A stretch of 64,000 bases of DNA from Blautia sp. (GTDB lineage Bacteria > Bacillota > Clostridia > Lachnospirales > Lachnospiraceae). The notes under the pieces are model-generated. The model saw nothing but the letters and a program-made list of their open reading frames with translations, was not told the DNA's origin and ran no database searches. The first letter of the stretch is position 1. Each line of letters opens with the position of its first letter. This document shows, one piece after another, positions 42,170-50,810 of the stretch. The stretch spans positions 1 to 64,000 of the forward strand of contig JAPFCU010000078.1 in assembly GCA_026169535.1 (NCBI GenBank). The letters run 5' to 3'. A program made the position numbers and the translations under genes.

Positions 42170-44053
42170 ATGTTGGAAAAGATCAATAAGCCAAATGACA
42201 TTCATAAGATCGCACTGGCAGATTTTCCTGAACTGGCAGCAGAGATCCGGCAGTTTCTGATCCGGTCTGTAAGCCATACAGGCGGTCATCTGGCGTCAAA
42301 TCTGGGTGTTGTGGAGCTGACTCTTGCCCTTCATAATGTTCTGGATCTTCCACAGGATAAGATTATCTGGGATGTAGGGCATCAGGCGTATACACATAAG
42401 ATACTTACCGGAAGAAAGGAAGGATTTGTCAATCTCCGGAAGGAAGGCGGCATGAGCGGATTTCCGAAAAGAAAGGAAAGTGACTGTGATTCTTTTGATG
42501 CAGGCCACAGCTCCAATTCTATTTCTGCAGGTCTTGGATATGTACGTGCAAGAGATCTTCAAGGTCAGAATTACCGGGTGGTTTCTGTGATCGGAGATGG
42601 CTCTCTGACAGGAGGCATGGCTTATGAGGCTATGAATAATGCAGCAGAACTGAAGACAAATTTTATCATTGTACTGAATGATAATAATATGTCAATCTCA
42701 AAAAATGTAGGAGGAATTTCCTCTTATCTGAGTGCTCTCAGGACAGCAGAAGCCTATACCGGGATGAAGATGAACACAACCAAGGCGCTGAAAAAAATCC
42801 CGAAAGTGGGACCAGCTATTGTAGATACCATGCGAAAGACAAAAAGCAGTATCAAACAGCTGATCATACCGGGCATGTTTTTTGAAAATATGGGCATTAC
42901 CTATCTGGGACCGGTAGACGGTCACAATATGCGGCAGATGATGCGGCTGTTTAATGAGGCAAAACGGGTAGAAGGACCGGTTCTGGTACATGTATTGACA
43001 GAAAAGGGACGAGGCTATACTCCGGCCTGTGTTCATCCGGACAGATTTCATGGAACAGGTCCCTTTGATATAAAAACGGGAAAGCCGCTGTCAGAAAAAA
43101 AGATTCCTACTTATACAGATGTTTTTTCAGATACAATGGCAGCTCTGGGAAAAGAACAGAAGAAACTGGTAGGCATCACAGCTGCTATGCCGGATGGGAC
43201 AGGACTTAAGAAATTTGGAAAGCTGTTCCCGGAGCGGTTGTTTGATGTGGGAATTGCGGAAGAACATGCAGTATCCTTTGCGGCAGGTCTTGCTCTTGGA
43301 GGAATCACTCCGGTAGTAGCCATTTACTCATCTTTTCTTCAGAGAGCAGTGGATCAGATTCTGCACGATGTATGTATGCAGAACCTTCATGTGGTTTTTG
43401 CCATTGACAGGGCGGGTCTGGTAGGCGCTGATGGCGAGACTCATCAGGGATGTTTTGACCTTTCCTATCTGACTATGATGCCGAATATGACAGTGATGGC
43501 TCCGAAAAACCAATGGGAACTGGAAAAGATGCTGGAATTTGCTGTATGTGCAGCCGGACCATGTGCAATCCGTTATCCAAGAGGTAATGCATACCAGGGA
43601 CTGAAAGAATTTAACGGACCTATTCAGTATGGAAAAAGTGAGGTTATTTCCAGAGGAAGCAAAACTGCGATTTTATCAGTGGGGAGCATGACTGCTGTCT
43701 GCGAGCAGGTTTTCCATGAAATGAAGGCCAGAGGAGACAATCCTACATTTGTAAATGCAAGATTTGTAAAACCTTTGGATACAGCGCTTCTGGATGAACT
43801 GGCAAAAGACCACAGTCTTTTTGTGACTGTGGAGGAAAATGTAAAGAACGGCGGTTTCGGGGAGCATGTGGCATCTTATATGGAAGCATGCCATCCCCAG
43901 ACAAGAGTCCTTTCTCTTGCAATCTGGAACCATTTTGTAGAGCACGGGGAGGTAGACAGTCTGAGAGCCAGAGTGGGGCTTTCTCCTGTAGAAATTCTCA
44001 GTGCCATAGACAATGAATTATCAGAAGAAAACGGGTATGAGGAAGTAAAATGA
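42170..44053 (+). CDS. dxs: 1-deoxy-D-xylulose-5-phosphate synthase
   Basis: A 627-residue thiamine-diphosphate enzyme, the first step of the MEP isoprenoid pathway (pyruvate plus glyceraldehyde 3-phosphate). The cofactor motif is 'GDGSLTGGMAYEAMNNA', with 'VSHTGGHLASNLGVVELTLALH' and 'DVGIAEEHAVSFAAGLA' also present. The length is normal. It overlaps tlyA by four bases (ATGA). Confidence 0.97.
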   Translation: MLEKINKPNDIHKIALADFPELAAEIRQFLIRSVSHTGGHLASNLGVVELTLALHNVLDLPQDKIIWDVGHQAYTHKILTGRKEGFVNLRKEGGMSGFPKRKESDCDSFDAGHSSNSISAGLGYVRARDLQGQNYRVVSVIGDGSLTGGMAYEAMNNAAELKTNFIIVLNDNNMSISKNVGGISSYLSALRTAEAYTGMKMNTTKALKKIPKVGPAIVDTMRKTKSSIKQLIIPGMFFENMGITYLGPVDGHNMRQMMRLFNEAKRVEGPVLVHVLTEKGRGYTPACVHPDRFHGTGPFDIKTGKPLSEKKIPTYTDVFSDTMAALGKEQKKLVGITAAMPDGTGLKKFGKLFPERLFDVGIAEEHAVSFAAGLALGGITPVVAIYSSFLQRAVDQILHDVCMQNLHVVFAIDRAGLVGADGETHQGCFDLSYLTMMPNMTVMAPKNQWELEKMLEFAVCAAGPCAIRYPRGNAYQGLKEFNGPIQYGKSEVISRGSKTAILSVGSMTAVCEQVFHEMKARGDNPTFVNARFVKPLDTALLDELAKDHSLFVTVEENVKNGGFGEHVASYMEACHPQTRVLSLAIWNHFVEHGEVDSLRARVGLSPVEILSAIDNELSEENGYEEVK

Positions 44054-44859
44054 AAAAAAGACTTGATCTTTTGATGATGGAGAGGGCGCTTGCCCCCTCC
44101 AGAGAAAAAGCAAAGGCATATATTATGTCCGGAGATGTTTATGTAGACGGACAGAAGGAAGATAAAGCAGGGACTATGTTTCCGGAAACTGTAAAGATTG
44201 AAGTAAGGGGAAATACCCTTCCTTATGTAAGCCGCGGAGGGCTGAAGCTGGAAAAGGCAATGAATCATTTTGGAGTTGCTCTGGATGGAAAAGTCTGTAT
44301 GGATGTAGGCGCTTCCACTGGCGGATTTACAGACTGTATGCTGCAGAATGGGGCTGTGAAAGTTTACTCTATTGATGTGGGATACGGTCAGCTTGACTGG
44401 AAGCTCAGAAACGACCCTCGAGTAATCTGTATGGAAAAAACAAATATCAGATATGTGGTTCCTGATGATATCCAGGAAGCGGCAGATTTTTCTTCCATAG
44501 ACGTATCCTTTATATCGCTTACAAAGGTTCTGCTTCCGGTAAGAGAACTTCTGACTGAGACAGGAGAGATCGTTTGCTTGATCAAACCTCAGTTTGAAGC
44601 AGGAAGAGAAAAAGTTGGAAAAAAAGGTGTGGTCCGTGATCCGGCAGTACATCTTGAGGTGATAGAAAAAGTTATGGAATATGCAATGTCCATTTTCCTG
44701 GAACCGGCACATCTTTCCTTTTCACCGATTAAAGGACCTGAGGGAAATATTGAATATCTCCTTCATCTGAAAAAAAGACCGGAAGGTACAGCAGTGGTTT
44801 CCTGTCTGGAAACAGCCCCGGAAATAATAGTCCGGGATGCACATGCACAGCTGGATTAA
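44050..44859 (+). CDS. tlyA: TlyA family rRNA (cytidine-2'-O)-methyltransferase
   Basis: A 269-residue protein with an N-terminal S4 RNA-binding domain (about 4-65, 'RLDLLMMERALAPSREKAKAYI') and an FtsJ-like methyltransferase domain ('CMDVGASTGGFTDCMLQNGA'). It probably methylates ribosomal RNA; 'haemolysin A' is an older name. Its position between dxs and nadK is standard for clostridia. Confidence 0.94.
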   Translation: MKKRLDLLMMERALAPSREKAKAYIMSGDVYVDGQKEDKAGTMFPETVKIEVRGNTLPYVSRGGLKLEKAMNHFGVALDGKVCMDVGASTGGFTDCMLQNGAVKVYSIDVGYGQLDWKLRNDPRVICMEKTNIRYVVPDDIQEAADFSSIDVSFISLTKVLLPVRELLTETGEIVCLIKPQFEAGREKVGKKGVVRDPAVHLEVIEKVMEYAMSIFLEPAHLSFSPIKGPEGNIEYLLHLKKRPEGTAVVSCLETAPEIIVRDAHAQLD

Positions 44860-44871
44860 GAAAGGTTTGTT

Positions 44872-45732
44872 ATGGACAGGTTTTATATAATCACAAACAG
44901 CGCCAAGGATAAAGAACTGAAACTGACGGGAGAAATCGTTTCCTATCTCAGAAGCCATGGAAAAGAATGTATGGTCCAGCAGGCAGAGAGAAAACTGGAG
45001 GGAAGTTATCACTATACGAATCCGGATCTGATTCCGGAGGGAACACAGTGTATTCTGGTTTTGGGAGGAGATGGAACACTTCTTCAGGCAGCAAGGGATG
45101 TTGTCCACAGAGAAATCCCTCTTTTGGGAATGAATCTGGGCACGCTGGGATTTTTGGCGGAGGTAGACCGCTATTCCATATATCCATCTCTGGATCAGCT
45201 GATGTCAGATGACTATGAGATAGAAGAACGCATGATGCTTACCGGAAGCGTGTGGAGGGGAGAGACACTGATCGGGGAAGATGTTGCTTTAAATGACATT
45301 GTGATTTCCAGAGATGGTCCTCTCAGAGTGGTAAGGTTCAAAAATTATGTGAATAATGAATATCTGAATTCCTATAATGCGGATGGAATCATTATTTCCA
45401 CACCTACGGGATCCACAGGCTACAGTCTGTCATGTGGAGGACCGGTAATATCACCAAATGCAGCAATGACTTTGATGACACCGGTGGCGCCTCATACAAT
45501 GAATACCAGGAGTATTATATTCCCTGCAGAAGACGTGATTACGGTGGAGCTTGGAGAAGGAAGAAGGCAGGATCAGGAAAAGGGACTGGCTTCTTTTGAC
45601 GGAGATACGGTGATACCAATGGTAACAGGAGACAGGATCACTATAAGAAAAGCAGCAGTCAGCTGCCGGATCCTGAAGCTGAACCATTTAAGCTTTGTAG
45701 AGGTTCTAAGACAGAAAATGCGCGATAATTAA
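44872..45732 (+). CDS. nadK: NAD kinase
   Basis: A 286-residue enzyme that makes NADP from NAD. The GGDGT motif is in 'CILVLGGDGTLLQAARDV', and the NE/D motif region in 'LNDIVISRDGPLRVV' and 'NADGIIISTPTGSTGYSLSCGGP'. The length is normal, and an AAAGG site precedes the ATG. Confidence 0.96.
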   Translation: MDRFYIITNSAKDKELKLTGEIVSYLRSHGKECMVQQAERKLEGSYHYTNPDLIPEGTQCILVLGGDGTLLQAARDVVHREIPLLGMNLGTLGFLAEVDRYSIYPSLDQLMSDDYEIEERMMLTGSVWRGETLIGEDVALNDIVISRDGPLRVVRFKNYVNNEYLNSYNADGIIISTPTGSTGYSLSCGGPVISPNAAMTLMTPVAPHTMNTRSIIFPAEDVITVELGEGRRQDQEKGLASFDGDTVIPMVTGDRITIRKAAVSCRILKLNHLSFVEVLRQKMRDN

Positions 45733-45753
45733 GCATCGGACGGAGGGGTTATT

Positions 45754-46206
45754 GTGAAAGTAGCAAGACATGAAAAAATAAAGGAACTGATCCGGCAGTA
45801 TGATATTGACACGCAGGAGGAATTGGCAGCTCGTCTGAACGAGGCAGGCTTTAAGGTGACTCAGGCAACTGTGTCAAGAGATATCCGTGCACTGAAGATG
45901 ACAAAGGTAGCGGATGGTGAAGGCAGATCCCGCTATGCCATTCTTCAGGAACTGCCTTCCGGATTAGGCGATAAATATACCAGAGTGCTTCATGATGCAC
46001 TTCTTACGATAGACCAGGGACAGAATCTTGTAGTGGTAAGGACAGTTCCTGGCATGGCTATGGGAGTAGCGGCAGCGTTGGATGCCCTGGAATGGGAAGA
46101 AATCCTGGGCTGTATTGCCGGTGATGATACGGTAATGTGTGCTGCTCGGACAACAGAGGAGGCATCAGGTGTGGTGAAGCGCCTGAAGGGCATTCTGAAG
46201 AAATAG
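45754..46206 (+). CDS. argR: Arginine repressor ArgR/AhrC
   Basis: A 150-residue regulator with an N-terminal winged helix ('RHEKIKELIRQYDIDTQEEL', 'KVTQATVSRDIRALKM') and a C-terminal arginine-binding hexamerisation domain ('LEWEEILGCIAGDDTVMCAA'). A GTG start follows GGAGGGG. The ArgR-recN order is conserved in clostridia, where this repressor controls arginine genes elsewhere. Confidence 0.95.
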   Translation: MKVARHEKIKELIRQYDIDTQEELAARLNEAGFKVTQATVSRDIRALKMTKVADGEGRSRYAILQELPSGLGDKYTRVLHDALLTIDQGQNLVVVRTVPGMAMGVAAALDALEWEEILGCIAGDDTVMCAARTTEEASGVVKRLKGILKK

Positions 46207-46218
46207 AAAGGCGGTAAA

Positions 46219-47904
46219 ATGTTAGTTCATCTGCATGTAAAAAATCTTGCACTGATCCAGGACATTGAAGTGGAATTTGGACCGGGGCTGAATATCCTCA
46301 CAGGAGAGACCGGAGCAGGAAAATCAATTCTTCTGGGCTCTATGCAGCTGATCCTGGGGGGACGGATCGCAAAAGATATGATACGGGCAGGAGCACCTTA
46401 TGCATTGGTAGAACTTCTTTTTCAGGTGGAAAATCAAAAGGCGGAGGCTTCTCTGAAGAATCTGGGGATTGAACTTGAGGATGGTCAGGTGCTTCTTTCA
46501 CGAAAAATCACAGATGGAAGAAGTATCAACAAGATCAACGGAGAGACATGTACGGTAAGTCAGATGAAAGCGGCAGCTTCCTGTCTTCTGGATATCCATG
46601 GACAGCATGAGCATCAGTCTCTTTTGTACCAGGATAAACAGCTGGAAATCCTGGATGCATATGGAAAGGAAAAAATACAGCCGGCGAAAGAAAAAGTAAG
46701 AGAAATCTACGGTACTTATCGCAGCTGTGTACAGCGGCTGAAAGAACTGGACACAGATGAAGAACAGAGAAACAGGGAAAAAGCTTTTCTGGAATTCGAA
46801 ATAGAAGAGATTGAAAAAGCGCATTTGTTATCCGGAGAAGATGAAGAACTGGAAACTTTGTACCGTAAGCTGAATAATGGAAAGCTGATTCTTGAGACAC
46901 TTCAGACGGTTCACAGCCTGACCGGATACGATCAGGGCGCTGGAGATGCGGCAGGTACTGCGGTCAGGGAACTTTCAAAAGTAACAGAATATGATCCGCA
47001 GCTGGAGATTATGTCACAGTCCCTACAGGAGATTGATTCCCTTTTAAATGATTTTAACAGAGAAATTTCTTCCTATGTGGAGGATTTAAGTTTTGATGAT
47101 GAAACTTTTTATGAGACAGAAAGGCGTCTTGATCTGATTAATGGACTGAAGGCAAAATATGGACGTACCATAGAAGAAATCCATGCCTATGAGGAGGGAC
47201 AGCAGAAAAAGCTGGAAGAACTTTCCAGATATGAAGAAAATTTCCTGAAAGCCAAGGAAGATCTGAAAAAAACAGAAGAACAGCTTGAAAAAGCCTCACA
47301 TGTTTTGTCAGAGATCAGGAAAGAATATAGTAAAACACTGACAGAAAAAATCATAGAAGGTCTTCGTGACATGAATTTCCTGGACGTGAAATTCCGTATT
47401 GATTTTCAACGGAAGAAAGAATTTTCTGATAATGGAACAGATGAGATAGAATATGAAATTTCCACAAATCCCGGAGAGGATGTAAAGCCGTTGGGAAGGA
47501 TCGTCTCAGGAGGTGAGCTTTCCAGAATCATGCTGGCAATCAAGGCCATTCTTGCAGACCGGGATCAGATCGAGACGCTTATTTTTGACGAGATCGATAC
47601 AGGTATCAGTGGAAGGACTGCTCAGAAAGTATCGGAAAAAATGGCTGTGATCGGAGCCTGCCATCAGGTTTTGTGCATCACGCATCTTCCTCAGATTGCT
47701 GCTATGGCAGATACTCATTTTGAAATTGAAAAACATCAGAAAGGGACGGAAACTATTACAGAGATCCATCCTTTGGAAGGTGATGAATCTGTACGGGAGC
47801 TTGCAAGGCTTCTTGGAGGAGCTGAGATCACAGACGCTGTTTTTGGCAATGCAAAAGAGATGAAAGAATTGGCACTGGTACATAAAAATACAAGACTGAA
47901 ATAA
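46219..47904 (+). CDS. recN: DNA repair protein RecN
   Basis: A 561-residue SMC-like ATPase for double-strand break repair. Walker A 'GETGAGKSILLGSMQLILGG', a long coiled coil (about 155-370), signature 'GRIVSGGELSRIMLAIKAIL' and Walker B 'LIFDEIDTGISGRTAQKVSEKM' are in the usual order and spacing. Confidence 0.96.
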   Translation: MLVHLHVKNLALIQDIEVEFGPGLNILTGETGAGKSILLGSMQLILGGRIAKDMIRAGAPYALVELLFQVENQKAEASLKNLGIELEDGQVLLSRKITDGRSINKINGETCTVSQMKAAASCLLDIHGQHEHQSLLYQDKQLEILDAYGKEKIQPAKEKVREIYGTYRSCVQRLKELDTDEEQRNREKAFLEFEIEEIEKAHLLSGEDEELETLYRKLNNGKLILETLQTVHSLTGYDQGAGDAAGTAVRELSKVTEYDPQLEIMSQSLQEIDSLLNDFNREISSYVEDLSFDDETFYETERRLDLINGLKAKYGRTIEEIHAYEEGQQKKLEELSRYEENFLKAKEDLKKTEEQLEKASHVLSEIRKEYSKTLTEKIIEGLRDMNFLDVKFRIDFQRKKEFSDNGTDEIEYEISTNPGEDVKPLGRIVSGGELSRIMLAIKAILADRDQIETLIFDEIDTGISGRTAQKVSEKMAVIGACHQVLCITHLPQIAAMADTHFEIEKHQKGTETITEIHPLEGDESVRELARLLGGAEITDAVFGNAKEMKELALVHKNTRLK

Positions 47905-47913
47905 AATGTTTCA

Positions 47914-47968
47914 CCGCATAATAAGAGAGGATGACAGGAGAAGTCGTCCTCTCTTTTAAATTATGCGG
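47914..47968 (+). terminator. Long hairpin terminator between recN and spoIVB
   Basis: The inner stem AAGAGAGGATGAC / GTCGTCCTCTCTT (one G-T pair) is extended by an outer stem CCGCATAA / TTATGCGG. A TTTTAAA tail interrupts the two. The outer stem covers an ATG at 47963, which argues against that ATG as the spoIVB start. Confidence 0.85.
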
Positions 47969-47983
47969 AAAGGATGTGACAGA

Positions 47984-49180
47984 ATGAACAGAAGAAGGTA
48001 CAGAAAATTTCTTCTGTGGTGTCTGGGACTGGATATTCTTGCCATGGGATGGCTGGGATATCGTTATATAGACCGTAAGGTTCCCGATGAAATATATGTG
48101 TCAGAAGGAGAAAATCAGAAGGTAGCGCAGCTTTTGGAACATCCTCTTCTGAAATTTGAGGATGCCATAGCTGTATCAGGGGAAGGAAGCTATCTTCTTC
48201 CATGCAGACTGCTGGGTTTTCTTCCCTTTAAAGATATAAAGGTAATGCCTGCAGAGAATGGAACTGTCTATGCAAGTGGAAATACAGTAGGGATTTATAT
48301 GGAGACAGAAGGAGTCCTGATCATTGATACAGGGGAGATAATGACAGAGCAGGGAACACATCAGAATCCTGCAAAAAACATTGTAAAGCCTGGAGATTAT
48401 ATAGTGGCATTCAATGAACAGAAAGTTACAAGTAAACAGGAGCTGATAGAAGATATCTCTCATTTGGATGGAGATGAAGTGATTCTTGATATATTAAGAG
48501 AAGGACAGGAAATCCCGGTCTCCCTGACACCGGTAAAAGATACAAACGGAGATTATAAGCTTGGGATCTGGGTACGGGATAACACTCAGGGGATTGGTAC
48601 ACTGACTTTTGTAGATAAAGAAGGAAATTACGGCGCTTTAGGACATGGGATCAGTGATGTGGACACAGGTGATCTTTTCCATATCAGTAAAGGTTCCCTT
48701 TACCAGGCAGAAGTTCTGGGCATACAAAAAGGAGAAAGCGGCAGTCCGGGAGAACTTTCCGGTTTGATACGTTATGAACCGGGAAGAGTTCTGGGAAATA
48801 TTGATATAAACAGTAAAAATGGAATTTACGGACATATATCTGCTGGACAGGAAGGGATGTTTCTAAAAAAAATGCCTGTGGCATATAAACAGGAACTGAA
48901 AACAGGCTCTGCTTCTCTTTTATGCTGTGTAGATGGAAAGGTGCAGGAGTATCAGGCAGAGATAACCCGGATCGATATGAACCATGAGGACACAAATAAA
49001 AGCTTTGTGCTCCATGTAACAGATCCGGAACTTCTGGAAGCAACCGGAGGTATCGTCCAGGGAATGAGCGGTAGCCCGATCATTCAGGATGGGAAGCTGG
49101 TGGGAGCGGTAACCCATGTTTTAGTCAACGATCCTACGAGGGGATACGGTATTTTTATTGAAAATATGCTGGAGTATTGA
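47984..49180 (+). CDS. spoIVB: SpoIVB peptidase
   Basis: A 398-residue serine peptidase (S55) secreted from the forespore, which triggers sigma-K activation. It has an N-terminal membrane anchor (about 10-27), a PDZ domain (about 110-190, 'KPGDYIVAFNEQKVTSKQEL') and the S55 catalytic domain, with His in 'YGALGHGISDVDTG' and Ser in 'GIVQGMSGSPIIQDGKLVGAVTHV'. ATG 47984 follows GGAAAGGATG. In this gene order spo0A normally follows, but here accessory DNA does. Confidence 0.95.
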   Translation: MNRRRYRKFLLWCLGLDILAMGWLGYRYIDRKVPDEIYVSEGENQKVAQLLEHPLLKFEDAIAVSGEGSYLLPCRLLGFLPFKDIKVMPAENGTVYASGNTVGIYMETEGVLIIDTGEIMTEQGTHQNPAKNIVKPGDYIVAFNEQKVTSKQELIEDISHLDGDEVILDILREGQEIPVSLTPVKDTNGDYKLGIWVRDNTQGIGTLTFVDKEGNYGALGHGISDVDTGDLFHISKGSLYQAEVLGIQKGESGSPGELSGLIRYEPGRVLGNIDINSKNGIYGHISAGQEGMFLKKMPVAYKQELKTGSASLLCCVDGKVQEYQAEITRIDMNHEDTNKSFVLHVTDPELLEATGGIVQGMSGSPIIQDGKLVGAVTHVLVNDPTRGYGIFIENMLEY

Positions 49181-49199
49181 GCAAATGTCGCGCTACGAG

Positions 49200-49241
49200 A
49201 AAAGGACATGACGTAAGCTTGCTTACAGACATGTCCTTTTT
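49200..49241 (+). terminator. Terminator after spoIVB
   Basis: AAAAGGACATG / CATGTCCTTTT is a perfect 11-base stem with an inner GTAAG/CTTAC pairing and a T tail. Confidence 0.9.
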
Positions 49242-49252
49242 GAAGTAACGAG

Positions 49253-49329
49253 ATATGGCGAAAGCCAAACACCTAGAAAAGCATAGCTTTTTCGAGGTGG
49301 CTTGGACGGAATGGAGATATATGGCGAAA
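49253..49329. repeat. Hairpin flanked by 11-bp direct repeats
   Basis: ATATGGCGAAA is found at 49253-49263 and 49319-49329. Between them a hairpin of about 40 bases (49266-49305; CACCTAGAAAAGC against GCTTTTTCGAGGTG) occupies most of the space. It lies exactly at the border between the core run ending in spoIVB and the accessory region. Confidence 0.65.
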
Positions 49330-49350
49330 TTCAAAGAAATATTTATTATA

Positions 49351-49397
49351 TTGAAAGCTTAAGAATTATGTGATACAATAACCACACACCGAGTGGT
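49351..49397 (+). promoter_or_regulatory. Promoter and candidate operator of the XRE/RhuM-Doc pair
   Basis: TTGAAA (49351-49356) and TACAAT (49374-49379) have a 17-base spacer. The inverted repeat ACCAC-N7-GTGGT at 49381-49397 covers the expected start of transcription, where an autoregulating antitoxin would bind. Confidence 0.7.
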
Positions 49398-49413
49398 GAA
49401 AAAGGAGGGCAAG

Positions 49414-49659
49414 ATGGACAAGAAAGAAAGGATTGAGAAGCAGATCCATACATTAAAAGGAATTCGTGAAATGTTAGGCATGAACAGAACAGAATTTTCA
49501 CGGTATATGGATATTCCTTTAAGAACATTAGAGGAGTGGGAAGCTGGACGACGAAAAATGCCGGAATATGTTCTTAGATTAATTACTTATTATGTGAAGG
49601 TACAGCATGTATTACGTGAAAAAGGGATAACATTAGAGGAAGAGTATGAACAAGAATGA
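49414..49659 (+). CDS. XRE-type helix-turn-helix protein, likely antitoxin/repressor
   Basis: An 81-residue protein. The helix-turn-helix lies at about 20-50 ('LGMNRTEFSRYMDIPLRTLEEWEAGRRKMP') and resembles the helix-turn-helix of MqsA/HigA-like antitoxins. The C-terminus is a short helix. ATG 49414 follows GGAGGG; a GTG-less extension to 49393 lacks a site. It overlaps the RhuM-Doc gene by 14 bases, the usual spacing of a toxin-antitoxin operon. Confidence 0.8.
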   Translation: MDKKERIEKQIHTLKGIREMLGMNRTEFSRYMDIPLRTLEEWEAGRRKMPEYVLRLITYYVKVQHVLREKGITLEEEYEQE

Positions 49660-50566
49660 AATTGTGATATTTGAAACAGAAGATAAAATGATAACAATTC
49701 CTGTAGCGGTAGAGCATGAAACTGTCTGGTTGAGTCAAGCTCAAATGATTGAGTTATTTGAAAGGGATCAGTCTGTAATTTCAAGACATATTAGAAATGT
49801 TTTTAAAGAACATGAAGTTGATGAAAAAAGCAATATGCATTTTTTGCATATTGCAAATTCAGATAAGCCAGTAGCATTTTATAGTTTGGATGTTATCATC
49901 TCCGTCGGCTATCGTGTAAAATCAAAACGAGGCGTGGAATTCCGACGCTGGGCAAATTCGGTTCTTAAGCAATACATATTGAAAGGTTACGCAGTAAACG
50001 ATAATCGTATCAAACAATTAGGCGAGGTGATACGAATTATGAAGCGAACCGAAAATGAGTTGGACAGCAGACAGGTTCTTTCTGTAATAGAAAAATATAG
50101 CAATGCGTTAGATTTGTTGGATTCATATGATCATCAGAATATGACACGACCTGAAGGAAATCGTACAACATATATTCTTACCTATGAGGAATGTATGAAT
50201 GTGATTCAGAGTATGCGCTTCGGGGATGAATCAGATTTGTTTGGAAAGGAAAAGGATGATTCTTTTAAAGGAAGTATCGGGAATATTTACCAATCCTTTG
50301 GAGGAATAGAAATTTACGAATCATTGGAAGAAAAAGCAGCAAATCTGTTATACTTTGTAACTAAGAATCACAGCTTTTTTGATGGAAATAAAAGAATTGC
50401 TGCAACAATGTTTCTTTATTTTCTTGATAAAAATGAGGCTTTACTCATAGATGGAGAAAAGAAGATAGAGGATGCTACATTGGTTGCATTAACTATTATG
50501 ATTGCAGAATCCAGACCGGAAGAAAAAGAAATGATGATTAGTGTCATTATGAACTGCATGCTATAA
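49646..50566 (+). CDS. RhuM family protein fused to a Doc-type Fic domain
   Basis: A 306-residue protein. Residues 1-115 are a RhuM domain ('VWLSQAQMIELFERDQSVISRHI', 'VEFRRWANSVLKQYI'), residues about 140-165 a linker helix, and about 175-300 a Fic/Doc domain with the catalytic loop HSFFDGNKR (242-250). The Lys after Asn (GNKR, not GNGR) is the Doc pattern, in which the enzyme phosphorylates EF-Tu rather than AMPylating; transfer of that activity here is inference. RhuM-Fic/Doc fusions are common in gut Firmicutes mobile regions. Confidence 0.85.
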   Translation: MNKNEIVIFETEDKMITIPVAVEHETVWLSQAQMIELFERDQSVISRHIRNVFKEHEVDEKSNMHFLHIANSDKPVAFYSLDVIISVGYRVKSKRGVEFRRWANSVLKQYILKGYAVNDNRIKQLGEVIRIMKRTENELDSRQVLSVIEKYSNALDLLDSYDHQNMTRPEGNRTTYILTYEECMNVIQSMRFGDESDLFGKEKDDSFKGSIGNIYQSFGGIEIYESLEEKAANLLYFVTKNHSFFDGNKRIAATMFLYFLDKNEALLIDGEKKIEDATLVALTIMIAESRPEEKEMMISVIMNCML

Positions 50567-50569
50567 AGG

Positions 50570-50806
50570 ATGAATGAATATGGAGAAATACAACGGTATA
50601 ATATTTACAAAATGAGTAGCCCGCCTGAGGGAAGACTGTACGGTCGTAAAACCCACTTCTTATTGACAGAGATGAAAAAACGATTTGAAAACATATCAAT
50701 AATGTTTTTTCAGAAGACGAGGTAGATAAAAGTAACAACACGCAAAAAAAGCGTGTTGTTGATGTTAAGCAATACATATGATCATCAGAATATGATACGA
50801 CCAGGG
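50570..50806 (+). pseudogene. Remains of a second RhuM-Doc gene
   Basis: 50692-50745 reads 'HINNVFSEDEVDKSNN', similar to HIRNVFKEHEVDEKSN of the intact protein. 50765-50802 then joins two pieces nearly identical to the intact gene: 49965-49979 and 50124-50151 (27 of 28 bases match). They meet at CATAT, so 149 bases between the two copies of CATAT are deleted. Stop codons break the frame. A 51-codon frame starting at 50570 (ATG after AAAGG) is not recognisable. The patchwork suggests recombination between related copies. Confidence 0.7.
50734..50760. terminator. Perfect ten-base hairpin, possible bidirectional terminator
   Basis: AACAACACGC and GCGTGTTGTT are separated by seven A. It lies between two convergent transcripts (RhuM-Doc and the histidine kinase), but it lacks a good T tract on either strand. 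Confidence 0.5.
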
Positions 50807-50810
50807 CTCT

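Noticed and set aside
47963-47983. Earlier spoIVB start at 47963
   Set aside because: That ATG lies in the outer stem of the recN terminator, and GGAAAGGATG is spaced for 47984.
50570-50725. 51-codon frame after RhuM-Doc as a real small gene
   Set aside because: It has a fair ribosome site, but the product is not recognisable and the frame runs through a shifted RhuM remnant, so decay is more likely.
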